Below, piece after piece: positions 50,314-61,794 of a DNA stretch of 64,000 bases (position 1 is its first letter; each line of letters opens with the position of its first letter). This stretch comes from Ichthyophthirius multifiliis (Eukaryota > Ciliophora > Oligohymenophorea > Hymenostomatida). The stretch covers positions 48,003-112,002 of the forward strand of contig NW_004085984.1 of the NCBI RefSeq assembly GCF_000220395.1, given 5' to 3'. The notes under the pieces are model-generated. The model worked only from the letters and a program-made list of their open reading frames with translations. It was not told the DNA's origin and did not search any database. The position numbers and the translations under genes are program-made.

Positions 50314-51304
50314 ATGATTGATAATTAAGAATAAATGCAAAAAAATAAATTACATTTTTTAGTAACATAACTATAATGCTTTATTTTCTCAATTATAATA
50401 ACAAAAATAATTAAAGAAAATAATTAGAATATAAGCATATTTTTAGTATATACATACCCTACTATCTTCTTATATATGTATATATAATATTATTTCATAT
50501 GGAATACTAATAAGAAGATACAAAATAAATTAATTATTTCAAGTATTTTACTATTCTCAATAACTTTAATAATAATCTTTTATATTTATTTAGAAATATG
50601 TTAAAATTTTTTAAAGTAAGAATTTTAAAAAATAGATAATTGTTAAATTATAGGCAAAAAAGTTATTTAATTTTCAAAAAAAGAAATATATTCGATTCTT
50701 TATGTATAGTTTTAAAACTTAAAAGGAGAAAATAAAATAGGAATTTCTTGTGAAACTAATCAATATCACTCTTTAAATATTAATAGTCTAATTTAAAAGC
50801 ATTATGCATTTTCAGTATTTGAAAATAAAATTAAAATTTAAAAGTAAAAAAATCATTTATATTATATTTTTATTAATAAAAAGCACAATTAAATTACCAT
50901 TATGGTATTGTATATAATATAAACCTAAATTTTATTAATATTAAGATTTTTAAAATTATTCTCAACCTAAAAAATGTTATTAGGCTAATTTTACAAATTA
51001 AATTTAAAACTACTTTGAATAAATCAATGATTTTCCTATAATATTATTTGAATATCCAGTATATTTTCCTGAATTATTTTTATTTCTTATATCTGCTTTA
51101 TTATATTATCCATTTTTAATTTCAATAAATGGATTATTTTAATTTTCATCGAATAAAATTATTAAAAAATTTGAAAAAACATGCATTTTTAAAATGATAT
51201 TTAAATAAACTATGAGTAAATCTGAAAAATTAAATTATTCTATTTAAACAAATTAAATTTAAGTTAAAGATAATTAAGAAATAATAAATATAGAAAACAA
51301 ATGA
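50314..51304 (+). CDS. Hypothetical membrane protein
   Basis: From ATG 50314 (MIDNQEQMQKNKLHFL) the frame has hydrophobic segments (QCFIFSIIITKII; ISIFLVYTYPTIFLYMYI; LIISSILLFSITLIIIFYIY). A polar part follows (LKGENKIGISCETNQYHSL) and a last membrane segment near the C-terminus (YFPELFLFLISALLYYPFLI) before TGA 51302. One intron near 50615-50652 and at least one more between 50830 and 50960 are needed but not firmly placed. No family recognised. Confidence 0.5.
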
Positions 51305-51843
51305 AAACTATAAATTACAATTTTTTATTTATAATTTATTTTCTTCTTTATATTTTCATAAAGTTAAAAAATTAATTTTGAAATTTTAACAGTAGCTTTT
51401 TTATTTTATTTGTTATATTTATAATCCTATAATTTTTTTGTTTTAAAAGTATTTAGCTTTTGTAAACCTTAAAATAGGTATTTTTCTAAAAAAAATAGGA
51501 AATTTTAAGATAATTTTTATAAAAATAAATATTTTGATTTTTTCAATAATAAATATTTCATTTTTAATCTATAAATTATATATAAAGGGTTTATTGTTTT
51601 TATAATGAATTATCACAAAAATATACCCACCATTTTTTAATTTTATTTTATTTATTTTTTATTTGATTTAAAGTAAAAAATCAAAATTTATTTATCATAC
51701 AAAAAAATATTTTTCTAAAAAAGATATTTTTAATTATTAAATTAAAAAAGAATATATTCAAAATTAATATTATTAAAAACTTAAAACATATACAAATATA
51801 AATTTTGGTTTTAAACTATTTATGAATTTATAATTATAATTAA

Positions 51844-54800
51844 ATGATTAGAAAAGCCAATATTAACTAAAGGAAAAACTAGAGTAATACCAATATTAAT
51901 CCAATAGAAAAATTATAACCAAATTTTTATTTATTTACTAAATATAGTGAAATATTTGATAAGTTTCTATAAAATAAAGATTATAATATTTTAGAAGAAT
52001 TCAATACTATTGATTAATTTTTAAATTAGCTTAATGTAGATAAAAACGTAATAAAAATATAAAATTACTTCAATTAATCTATAAATCAGGTTGGATTAGA
52101 TAATTAAAATTATAGCGATTTATCTTAAAGAAGAATAGTGTATTATAATATTAAATTTAATTATTAATTAAAATAAAATAAAAAAGTTATTAATAAATAG
52201 AAGACCAAGTAAAGTATTCAAAACCATATATTAAATATGTAAGAAGATATTATATTAAATTAAATTAAATAAAAAAATCAAAATTATTATTATAAATTAA
52301 TATAATTATTAATTATTAAAATATTAAAGATAACAGAATAATTTGATGATTTTATGCTGAAATGTTTATTTTTTATTGCTTTATTTTCAATATTTATAGG
52401 TATAATAGATGACGGCATAGAAAAAGTAAAAAAAAAAATATATATTAAAAAAATACACATTAAATAAAATAAATATTAATAAAATACACATTGAAAAATA
52501 TACATAAAAAAGGGCTGGATAGAAGGATTTTCGATAATTTTTTCATTAATTATCATTATATAAATATAATCATATTCAAATTATACAAATTCGAAACAAT
52601 TTGAAATATTAAATTAATAAATATAATAATCGGAACACGAAACTAAAAGAAACGGACATATTCAAATAATAAATATAAAATAATGGGTTGTAGGTGATAT
52701 AATTTAAATATATCCAGGTGCAATTCCAAAAGCTGATGGAATAATAATAAACGAAACTACAGAAATTTAAGTAAATGAATCTTCTCTTACTGGTGAATAA
52801 GAATCTGCTTCTAAAAAACTAGGTTAATGTTTATTTGAAGGATGTCCTATTCTTGATGGATATGGAGAAATGGTTATTTGTAGGTTAGGAAAAAATACCA
52901 TTAGAGGAAAGATTAGTGTACTTGTAAAAGAAGAAAACTAATTAATGACACCTCTTTAATAAAAACTTGAAATTTTGGCTTCATAAATAGGAAAATATGG
53001 AGTAATTGCTTCCGTACTTACTTTTCTTGTTTTATTTTTTAGTCTTATTTATAAGTCTTATATTGGCTTATAATGCTTTTGGTGCTTGGATTTCTTTTAG
53101 AATATTGTCAGGAACTTTATTGTGAGTTTAAGTATTATTGTTATGGCAGTTCCGGAAGGGTTACCTTTATGTATTACACTTTCTTTGGCTTATTCAGTTA
53201 ATATTATGTTTAGGGATTTTAATTTAGTTAAAAAGTTATCAGGTATTTTTTTGTTTGTTTAAATAAACAAAAAAAAATAGCTTGTGAGGTTATGGGAGCT
53301 GTGACTGATGTTTGTAGTGATAAAACAGGAACTATTACTACTGGAACTATGAATTTATAAAGAATTATTGTTGATGAAAATATTATTGAAGAAAATTAAT
53401 TATAGGATGGAGCTTTAAAAAATATTATGATTAATATGTATTATATTCTTTTAAATTTTTATATATTCTTTTTTTTAAAAAAAGAATTAAATATACTTCT
53501 AAAGCTATAATAGATAAAGGAGAAAATGGCGAAATTGTACAAAAAGGAAATTTAACAGAAATAGGTTTATTAAAATGGATAATGAAAGAAAAAGATATAA
53601 AACAAATAAAAAATATAGAAGTAAAAAAATTATATATGTACATATTTATAAAATAGAAATAAAATAGGTTTTAAAAGAATTTCCATTCACATCTATTACA
53701 AGATATAGTGCATCTATAGTAAAGCAAGAAAACAAAGCAATCATATATTTAAAAGGATTACCCACATTAATAGAAAAATGTTCCCAAATGTTAACTATTA
53801 AAGGTGAAATTAAACCACTCTCTAATATAATTAAAGCGGAAATAAATTAAAAGATTGAATAAGAATGTTAAAAAGCCTTCCGAGTGCTCATTTTAGCCTA
53901 TAAGCCAATAGAAAAAATAGAGGAAAATATTGAAATATTATAAGAATAAGACTATATATTGGTTACAGTATTATTTTTGAGAGATTAGATTCGACCAGAA
54001 GTAGCTTAGGCAGTTTAATAATTGGCTTAAGCAGGAATTTGCACAAGAATGATTACTGGAGATAATAAATTAACTGCAAAGGCTATTGGGTAAGAAGTTA
54101 ATATAATTCCTTCTATTTTAACGGAAGAAGATGATGATTTAATTATTACAGGTAACTAATTGGAAACTATGGAAAATGTTGATGATATTCTAAAATATAG
54201 AATTGTGGCAAGTTGTAATCCTTTTTAAAAACATAAGTTTGTGAAATTAATTTAGGACTAGAAAAAAATTGTCGCAGTTACAGGAGATGGGAATAATGAT
54301 GCTTTATGTTTTAAAAGTGCAAATGTTTCATTTGCTATGGGAATTAAAGGAACTGAAATGGTTAAAGAAAATGCAGATATTATACTTTTGAATGATAATT
54401 TCGCATCTATTGTTACTTCTTGGTTTTTATTTTATATATATATATATATATGTTTATATTTATTTAGTTTATGGGGAAGAAATATTTATTAATCAGTAAG
54501 AAAATTTATCACATTTTAAATTACGGTAAATGTGGTGGCAATATTTATGACTTTTTTCGGAAGTTTGGCTTTGTAAGTAAGTCCATTTAATTCTTCTTAA
54601 ATTTTATGGGTTAATTTAATTATGGATACATTTGCTAGTTTAGCTTTGGCAACTGATAAACCTATTCCTTTTTTGATGCAAAGAGGACCTTTTAGGGAAA
54701 ATGAGAGAATTCTAAATGGAAATATTTTTAAAAATATTCTTTTTTAGGCAGTTTATTAGATTTGTATACTCATTTTTGTAGTTTTTGCAGCAGATGATAT

Positions 54801-55399
54801 TTTCTAAATACCGGAATTCACTCATATGGATTCAGATGCATATAATCCTGAAATTGCAGTGCATATAACTATTTTTTTCCATACTTTTATATTATTATAG
54901 TTTTTTAATGAGTTAAATTGTAGAAATATTTCTGACAATTTAATTAATCCGTTTGAGAGGATTTTTGATAATTTTTATTTCTTAGGAGTTATGGTTATAT
55001 AAGTAATTATTTAATATGTTTTAGTAGAATACGGAGGATAGGTTTTTGGATGCTCCCCTTTAAATTTTAATTAGCATGTTTTTTGTTTGTTTTTAGCAGC
55101 AGGGGGATTGGTTGTAGGAATATTAATTAAATTTATTAAAAAAGATAAAATTTAAGGTTATGTTAATTTCATTAGTTAAGAAGAAATCGATATTTTTTAG
55201 GCTAATAAATGTATTTTTTTTTTATATATTTTTTTCTTAAGGTTTTTTATTAAATAGAAAATAAGAGAAGTTCATTATGTAATGTTTTTACAAACAACAA
55301 AGACACTTTTAGTAATAATCACAATAGAGATATAAAAAAACAACTAGTTTGAAAATATAATATATATATATTAATATCTTGCATTTTTTAATTACTTGA
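51844..55399 (+). CDS. Plasma-membrane-type P-type Ca2+-ATPase (P2B)
   Basis: 1,086 residues, seven exons (introns 52426-52512, 53243-53280, 53438-53484, 53621-53667, 54423-54467, 55211-55241; exon sum divisible by three). All P-type landmarks: actuator [10 protein letters not shown], membrane helix 4 [10 protein letters not shown], phosphorylation site [11 protein letters not shown], nucleotide site [10 protein letters not shown], then [14 protein letters not shown] and [18 protein letters not shown]. Membrane helix 6 region [19 protein letters not shown] is typical of PMCA rather than SERCA. It pumps Ca2+ out of the cytosol or into alveolar sacs. The last exon (after 55241) is the least certain; no clear calmodulin site seen. 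Confidence 0.95.
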
Positions 55400-55453
55400 A
55401 TAAAAAAATAATTAAAAATATAAATATTAATTATAAAAATTAAAAAAAATAAC

Positions 55454-56062
55454 ATGAGTAAAAGTGATAATAAAAAAGCAGAAAAAATCGCTATTTAACA
55501 TCAAAAACACGATCATAATGAAAAAATCGTCGTTGTTTAACAGCAATAACATGATTAAGGAGACTCAAATTTAAGGTATGCTGCATATTTACGTGCATTG
55601 GCTCGTTTAGCTAAATTTAAACGTTATTTAGCATTCACAAGTGATGTAGGAGAAGCTTTTAGACCAGTAGTTCACTCTAGAATGGTTAGTGGAGCATATG
55701 CTATATCTTGGCTTTATGTAATAGGAGATGTAGGCTATGAAATTAAAGATTAATATTAATAAGGAAAAAGAGGGGCTGAATTATATTGGTTAGCTTCAGA
55801 AAGAGCAGCCTTTTAAGTTGTTGCATCTATGGCATTACCGGCTTTAATTATTCATAGTTCAGTACATTAAGCAGTTAAATTTACGTAGAAAATTGGGAAA
55901 TATTAAAAATGGCTACCATCAGCTGTTGGATTGGCAGTTATTCCATTATTACCAGTTTTATTAGATAAACCTTGCGAAGTAGGAATTGAATATGGATTTC
56001 ATAGATTTAGATAATGGCTTAGGACTGGAGAAAATCACTAAGAGAATAAAAAGCATGATTGA
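55454..56062 (+). CDS. MTFP1: Mitochondrial fission process protein 1 (MTFP1/MTP18 family)
   Basis: Single exon, 202 residues. The N-terminal 45 residues are His/Gln/Lys-rich. The core matches MTFP1: RYLAFTSDVGEAFRPVVHSR, ISWLYVIGDVGYE, AAFQVVASMALPALIIHSS and WLPSAVGLAVIPLLPVLLDK, with three hydrophobic segments. MTFP1 is an inner mitochondrial membrane protein that affects fission. It starts 55 bp after the Ca2+-ATPase stop on the same strand. Confidence 0.92.
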
Positions 56063-56503
56063 TATATATTTATATTTTTTATTTAATTATAATTTTCTTG
56101 TTTTGTATTGAATTTTCACTCTATTTTTTTTTTTCTTTTTTTATTATTATTACATAATATATGCAATTTTTTTTTATGTTATTACTATTTAAATAATTTT
56201 ATTTTAGTTAAAAAATTAAATAGAAAAATAATAAATAAGAATATTTTGTATGTAATATAGAAATATTTCTACAGTTTTTAATTGAAGAAAAATAAAAAAT
56301 TTTATGAATATTTTTTACATATTTTAACTCAAACAAAAACATAATAATTAAGCTTTATTTATAATTTTATAAATATTTTTAATTTATTAATTTAATCAAT
56401 AATAAAAAATAAATTTTCTTCATAAACTTCTTTTTTTTTACATATTTTAATAGAAATTTTAATATTTAAGTAAAAACAAAAAATATAAATGAAATATAAA
56501 TTA
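56063..56503. other. Intergenic region between convergent genes
   Basis: Spacer between MTFP1 (+) and the sirtuin (-); both end here. AT-rich; nothing else seen. Confidence 0.7.
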
Positions 56504-57274
56504 TCAAATAGTTATATTAATTTATTAACAGATATTCTAAATATCGCCTTTAATGAACCTAAATTTCTTTAAATTTTTAACTTTTTAAGGTATTTCATCA
56601 TTAATAACCCAAAGCTAACTTTTATCAGAAACATCATCTAAAGAATTCGAAAAAGGAAAAACATTCAATTTAGTTCCCATAATAATTACGCAATCAGCTT
56701 ATTTTATTAAACTTCTCGATTTTTTAAAATCTTCAGGCAGTTTTTCACCAAATAAGACTATTTTTGGTTTAATATATCCCTAGCAATATATACATTAAGA
56801 TATTTCGTTATTTAAGCATTTTTCTCTGAAAAATTATATAGGGTATTCTTTATTACATTAAATGCAATGGCTTTCTCGAATATGGCCATGAGCTTGTATT
56901 ATTTTTTATTGAGGAATACCGACTTTTAATTCTAGTCCGTCTACATTTTGAGACATAGTAAGTAATAATTGGTTTTTTTAATATAGTTTATGGATGAATT
57001 TATGGGCGAATGTGGGAAAAATCTCGTTTTTGAAAAAAAACTGCATTATTTTGGTAAATGGAAGTGGATTTTATTTAAAATATTATATATTAAATATCTG
57101 TTGGGGATTTTCTATATTATATTCTTTCTATATTAAGGAATATAAACCGGTTTACGGGGTCCGAAAATCTGGAAGACCAGCCCCTACGCTTATTCCAGCT
57201 CCTGTAAGTAGTAATATATTTGAATATTTATGTTAAGAAAGTTATTTTATTAATAATTGAAGATTTTCTTACAT
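56504..57274 (-). CDS. Sirtuin, NAD-dependent protein deacylase
   Basis: Single exon, 256 residues, short for a sirtuin. NAD site LLLTGAGISVGAGLPDFRTP (about res. 22-41), LLLTMSQNVDGLE, catalytic HGHIRE, zinc cysteines HCIQCNKEYP and CIYCQGYIKP, then KIVLFGEKLPEDF, IIMGTKLNVFPF and WVIND. All catalytic and zinc residues are present. Without extra N- or C-terminal domains it looks like a minimal enzyme; class and substrate are not evident. Confidence 0.95.
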
Positions 57275-57424
57275 TTATGTTTTTTTTTTTAAAAAAAAAA
57301 AACTAATAAATTTTTATTTTAATAAAAAATAAATAATTTTAAATAATAAAATATAGTAATAATAGAAATACTTACAATTAAGTAAAACAAATAAATAAAT
57401 AAATAGCAAATAAATATAAAATTT
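57275..57424. promoter_or_regulatory. Short bidirectional promoter region
   Basis: Only 150 bp separate the divergent starts of the sirtuin (57274, -) and the Sel1-pseudokinase (57425, +), so both promoters must share this A/T-tract DNA. No specific element recognised. Confidence 0.5.
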
Positions 57425-59788
57425 ATGTCAAAAGAATAAAGTTTAATATAGAAATAAATTGATTGGTAAAAAATATACACAATATTTCTACAAGTAATTA
57501 AAGACGATTTTGTATCCATAGAAGAAACCTTAGAAAACATGAAAAAAACATAAAAAAAAGTTAAAACTAGATCTTATAAATATCATAAAATTTACTAAAA
57601 GCCCCCGAAACCATAATTTTATTATTTAATTAGAGGTTTAATATTTGAGTTTGGTTTAAAACATTCTGACCAAAAGAAAGCAATAGATGTATATATTTAA
57701 GGCTTTGAGGAAAATCATGATCCTTTTTGTGCTTTAAGATTAGCAGAAATATATGGTAGTAATAAATAGAATAATGAACTGGCAATTTATTATATATTAA
57801 TGTCATATATATTAAGTGAAACAATATATATAGATAAAAATAATTAAAATATAATGAATTCATATGGAAATTATAATTATATAGTTTAAAAATATAAATA
57901 AAAAGGTAAAGAATTAATTGATAAATATTCTAATGAAAATAAAATTTTACATTAATATATGTTTGAAATTTGCTTTGGAAATAATATTGAAAATATATAT
58001 TTAAAGTTAATGAAGTTTTTTAAAAATAAAATTGAAGTTTATGAAGATCAATTCTAGATGATTTTTTTACTAAAAATCGTTTGCTTTTCTAAGAAAATTA
58101 AAGATAAAAAAATACGGGATTTAATCGAAATTATTAAGTTGGCGTCTAAAAAATGCTTAAATGCAGTTTTGGACATTTTTTAATGCGAAATGGAAATTTT
58201 AAGTAAAGAAAAAGGGTTTAGTTAATCGATTTTTTTTATTAATATTTAAATTTTATATGTTGAATTTTATATTTTATCATGCTCTTTTATTAGTAATTGG
58301 AAGAGAATTGAGAAAATGGAAGAATTATGTGAAAATATGATATCAATAAATAGGAATAATACGTTTTTATTGAGAATCAAAATGTAGTTTTGTGAAAAAA
58401 ATAAAGAATATGAAAAAGCTTTGGAAAATATTAATTTAGATTTAAATTTAAAGAAATAACATTAATATTTTCATGGATTTTCGCATTATCATTCGGCTAA
58501 AATAAAAAAGAAAATTAATAAATTCGAAGAAAAAGACATTAATGAATAGTTTTTAATAGCAGAGAAGTTATTTAAAGAAAGATTTGAATAAAATAATGAT
58601 TGCTTAAATTAATTTATTTGCTATTATTATTTTGGGAGGATTTCTTAGAAATTTTATGGTGATAACTTAAAAGGGTCGGAGTTTTTTAAACAAGCTTTGA
58701 ATATTTATATTTAGAATTTGTAGTTTTTTAAAAATGTAAAGACTTTTTAATTTGAATAGTATTTTTAGAAAATTAATAAAAAAATTTAAAAATTAAATCC
58801 AGTTGAAGAAGTTTAAGAAAAAATAAAGTAAATCAAAAAAAATATAAATATTTTTTAGGAAAGGCTTTAAATTTTAGAAAGTTAATTTATTTTTTATTCT
58901 TCAAATTAATTTTTAATTTAAAATTTGCTATTTATAGATAAGAATTTTACGTGTAGTGAAGGAGTTCTTTTAAATAAAAATTAATTAAATAATTATATTT
59001 TTACAAGCTAGAAATATTTTAATTCTTTTGCTAACTCTTAATAAAAAAATTCTTCTGAATGTAAAGAATATTTGAAAGTTTATGAAGGAATAAAAGTTTT
59101 TATTAAATAAACAATAATAACTGAAGAAAAAAAATTAAAAGATCTTTTCGAAAAATCTATTAAAAATGATATTAATTCTCGACTAGGATATTCTTATTAT
59201 TTTCTGAATGAAAATACTATATAGTTTTTTATTTTTTACCCTTTTCAATAGTTTAATTTACATTCGATTATCAAAAGTTAAAAATTTGATGATTTTTAAC
59301 AAAAACTTCAGATTGCCTTGAAAATTTGTAATAATATTCTAAATTTACATACGAAAAATATACAAAATATAAACATTAAACCAGAAAATATAATGTTTGA
59401 TGATAAAATGAATCCATATTTTTATGGATGGGATGCTATATATAATAGTCTTCATAGTTTAAATGATTTTGGAGAAGAAAATGTTGAAGATGATAATTTT
59501 ATTATTGATTTTTTTGTAGAGAATAAGTTAAATTTTTCTTAGTTTTCCTAAAAAACTTTAATGAGGAAATCTGATATTTTCAATTTAGGAATGGTATATA
59601 ATTATTTGTTTTTTCGAAATTACTCAAATCTTATTTAGGATGATTATGATTAAATTAATGAAGATTTAAGAAATAAATAAATCAGAAAGTTAATTCAATT
59701 AATGCTATAAAATAATACCGAAAATATTATTTCTATTGATAGAATATAAAATTAATTATTAAGTATGATTAAAGTTTCTATTTACTGA
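57425..59788 (+). CDS. Sel1-repeat pseudokinase, paralogue B
   Basis: Single exon, 787 residues, ATG to TGA. N-terminus KQIDWQKIYTIF matches paralogue A, followed by the Sel1-type unit GLIFEFGLKHSDQKKAIDVY and FEENHDPFCALRLAEIYGSN, then a long helical repeat region. The C-terminal kinase-like part has LHTKNIQNINIKPENIMFDD, where the HRD catalytic Asp is Asn, and FYGWDAIY in place of DFG, so phosphotransfer is unlikely. SDIFNLGMVYNYLF is the C-lobe helix. Function unknown; Sel1 repeats usually bind partners, so an adaptor is a fair guess. Confidence 0.84.
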
Positions 59789-59977
59789 GTTATATTTTTT
59801 ATATAAATAAAATAAAAATTATTTTTATATTGTAAATATACCTTAATATATAAATATATATATTTATTGTTAAATAAATATTTTTCAAAATAAATAAAAT
59901 ATTATGAATTCAAATTAATTATTATTTTTATTTTAAAAATAAATAAATATTAAATAAAAAAACTAATAAAAACATAA

Positions 59978-61794
59978 TCAATGTCTTCCTTAAGGTAAAT
60001 CTTCTTATTAAGGTGAAAGTTTAATCATATCATCAATTCTAAGGATTGTAATAGCAGCTTCAGTGGCAAATCTAATAGCTTTAATTTTGGAGACCATAGG
60101 TTCTAAAACTCCTGCTTTGACATTATTTCTAACTTTTCCAAGTATTAAATCTAATCCGCAGTTTTTCAATTCTTTCTTAGCTGGATCGTCTGAAGTCTAT
60201 GATGCGCAATGTAAAGCTCTTAATTTAGAAAGCAATTCAGTTGCATCTTAAGCAGCATTATTGGCTAAAACTTTAGGGATGATATTTAGGGCTTCACAGA
60301 ATTCTGCTACTGCATTTTATTCTTTAGTTCCTAAAGTTCTTGCAAAATCTTCTAATTTTACACTCAAAGCGACTTCTACAGCGCCACCACCAGCTACTAC
60401 ATATCCGCTTTCGAGAGTTCTTTTGACTACACAGAGGGAGTCGTGGATTGATCTGTCGACTTCATCAATCATGAATTCATTAGCCCCTCTAATAACTATA
60501 GAAGCGCAGTTACTTTTTTTCATTCCTTTGAAGAATACACAGTCGTTATCTCCTACGGCCTCTTCGTAAACTTCCTCACATTCGCCCAAAAAAGCTTCTT
60601 CGAATACTTCATCACCTTCAGGGGTGGCTAAAGTAGTCACTACTTATCCACCAGAGGCTTTGGCGATTCTTCTTAAATCTTATTTATCTACTCTTCTAAG
60701 ACCCAAAACTCCGGCTTCGACTAAATATTTAGTAGCAACATCGTCCATTCCACCTGTAGTGAGGATAACATTAGCACCAGCTTTAATGATTTTTTCACAT
60801 CTTTCTTTTAATATTTCACATTCTTTGAATCTGATCTTTTCAAGGTTTTTAGGGTCGTTTACTAATACTTAGATACCCATTTGTAACCTGAATTTGTTCA
60901 AGTTAAAGTCTAATAAAGCTATACGAGCTTTTTTGACTTAAGTTTTCATTTGTTAACAGGATCTTTATGTTTGTAATATGTAACCTCTTGTAAGGGCAGA
61001 TTGTAAACTGCTTTGACCATGGACTTTTATTATTTTAACGTTTTTTATAGGATATTTAGATTCTCCTAATAAGTTAGTCATTTTTACCTTTAAGATTAAT
61101 TTATTTTTATAGTTAAAAAAAATATATAGACTATTTTACGGCTTCAACAGCTTCAACTACTATTTTGGCAAAATGTTCAGAATCAGGGCCTATTAATTTA
61201 GATGACATGGAAGTTTTGGCAGCGTTTACAAGAGCTTCAGGTCCTAATGAGGAAACAGAAATGGCTAAATGATCTTTTATGTATGCACAAGCTTCCTTTG
61301 CAGCGATTTTATAACCGGAAATAATATTTGTAGGATGCACTTTGTTTTTAATTAATTCATTAGCTCTTTTTAATAATTCGGCAGCTAAAATTACAACTGA
61401 TGTGGTTCCATCTCCTACTTCTTTATCTTATAATTAAGATAGTTCGACTATTACTTTAGCAGCAGGATGTTATACCTCGAGTTAACGAAGGATTGTAGCA
61501 CCTTTATTTTTTTAATATAAATTATATATTTATTATTAAGATTATTATTTTTTTACCATCATTTGTTATAGTCACATCACCTACGTCGTCTACTAACATT
61601 TTGTCAAGACCCTAAGGTCCTAATGAGGATTTGACGATATTTGCTACGGCAAGAACGGCTGTAACTGTTTTTTTAAATATATATATATATATGTATTACT
61701 GTTATTATTATTATTTTATTTTTATTTTTTTACCATTATTTGTTCTTACATCTTATCCTTAATCTCTTTCTCCTAATATACTTACTGATGTCAT
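59978..61794 (-). CDS. CCT1: CCT/TRiC chaperonin subunit alpha (TCP-1 alpha)
   Basis: 546 residues, four exons (introns 61665-61733, 61502-61556, 61088-61139; exon sum divisible by three). Cytosolic chaperonin subunit that folds actin and tubulin. Signatures: N-terminal MTSVSILGERDQGQDVR, VANIVKSSLGPQGLDKML, EVGDGTTSVVILAAELL (ATP site), ALVNAAKTSMSSKLIG (alpha-specific), SIVIRGANEFMIDEVDRSIH, VVAGGGAVEVALSVKLE and EAAITILRIDDMIKLSP. The codons are noticeably richer in G/C than neighbouring genes, as expected for a highly expressed gene. The protein's VK at the third junction comes from the later exon, not from GTAAAA before it, which is the donor. Confidence 0.97.

Noticed and set aside
53431-53643. 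Minus-strand ORF inside the Ca2+-ATPase
   Set aside because: Antisense to a conserved exon and two introns of the pump.
53610-53670. A frameshift in the Ca2+-ATPase at the A7 run
   Set aside because: Using the donor GTAAAAAAA at 53621 gives a 47-nt intron and all exon lengths then sum to a multiple of three.
56994-57236. Plus-strand ORF opposite the sirtuin
   Set aside because: Antisense to the sirtuin NAD-binding region, which reads cleanly on the minus strand.
60063-60872. Three long plus-strand open frames (60063-60251, 60261-60569, 60624-60872)
   Set aside because: They are antisense to the CCT1 exons, where higher G/C content removes stops on both strands; the minus strand gives an unmistakable chaperonin.
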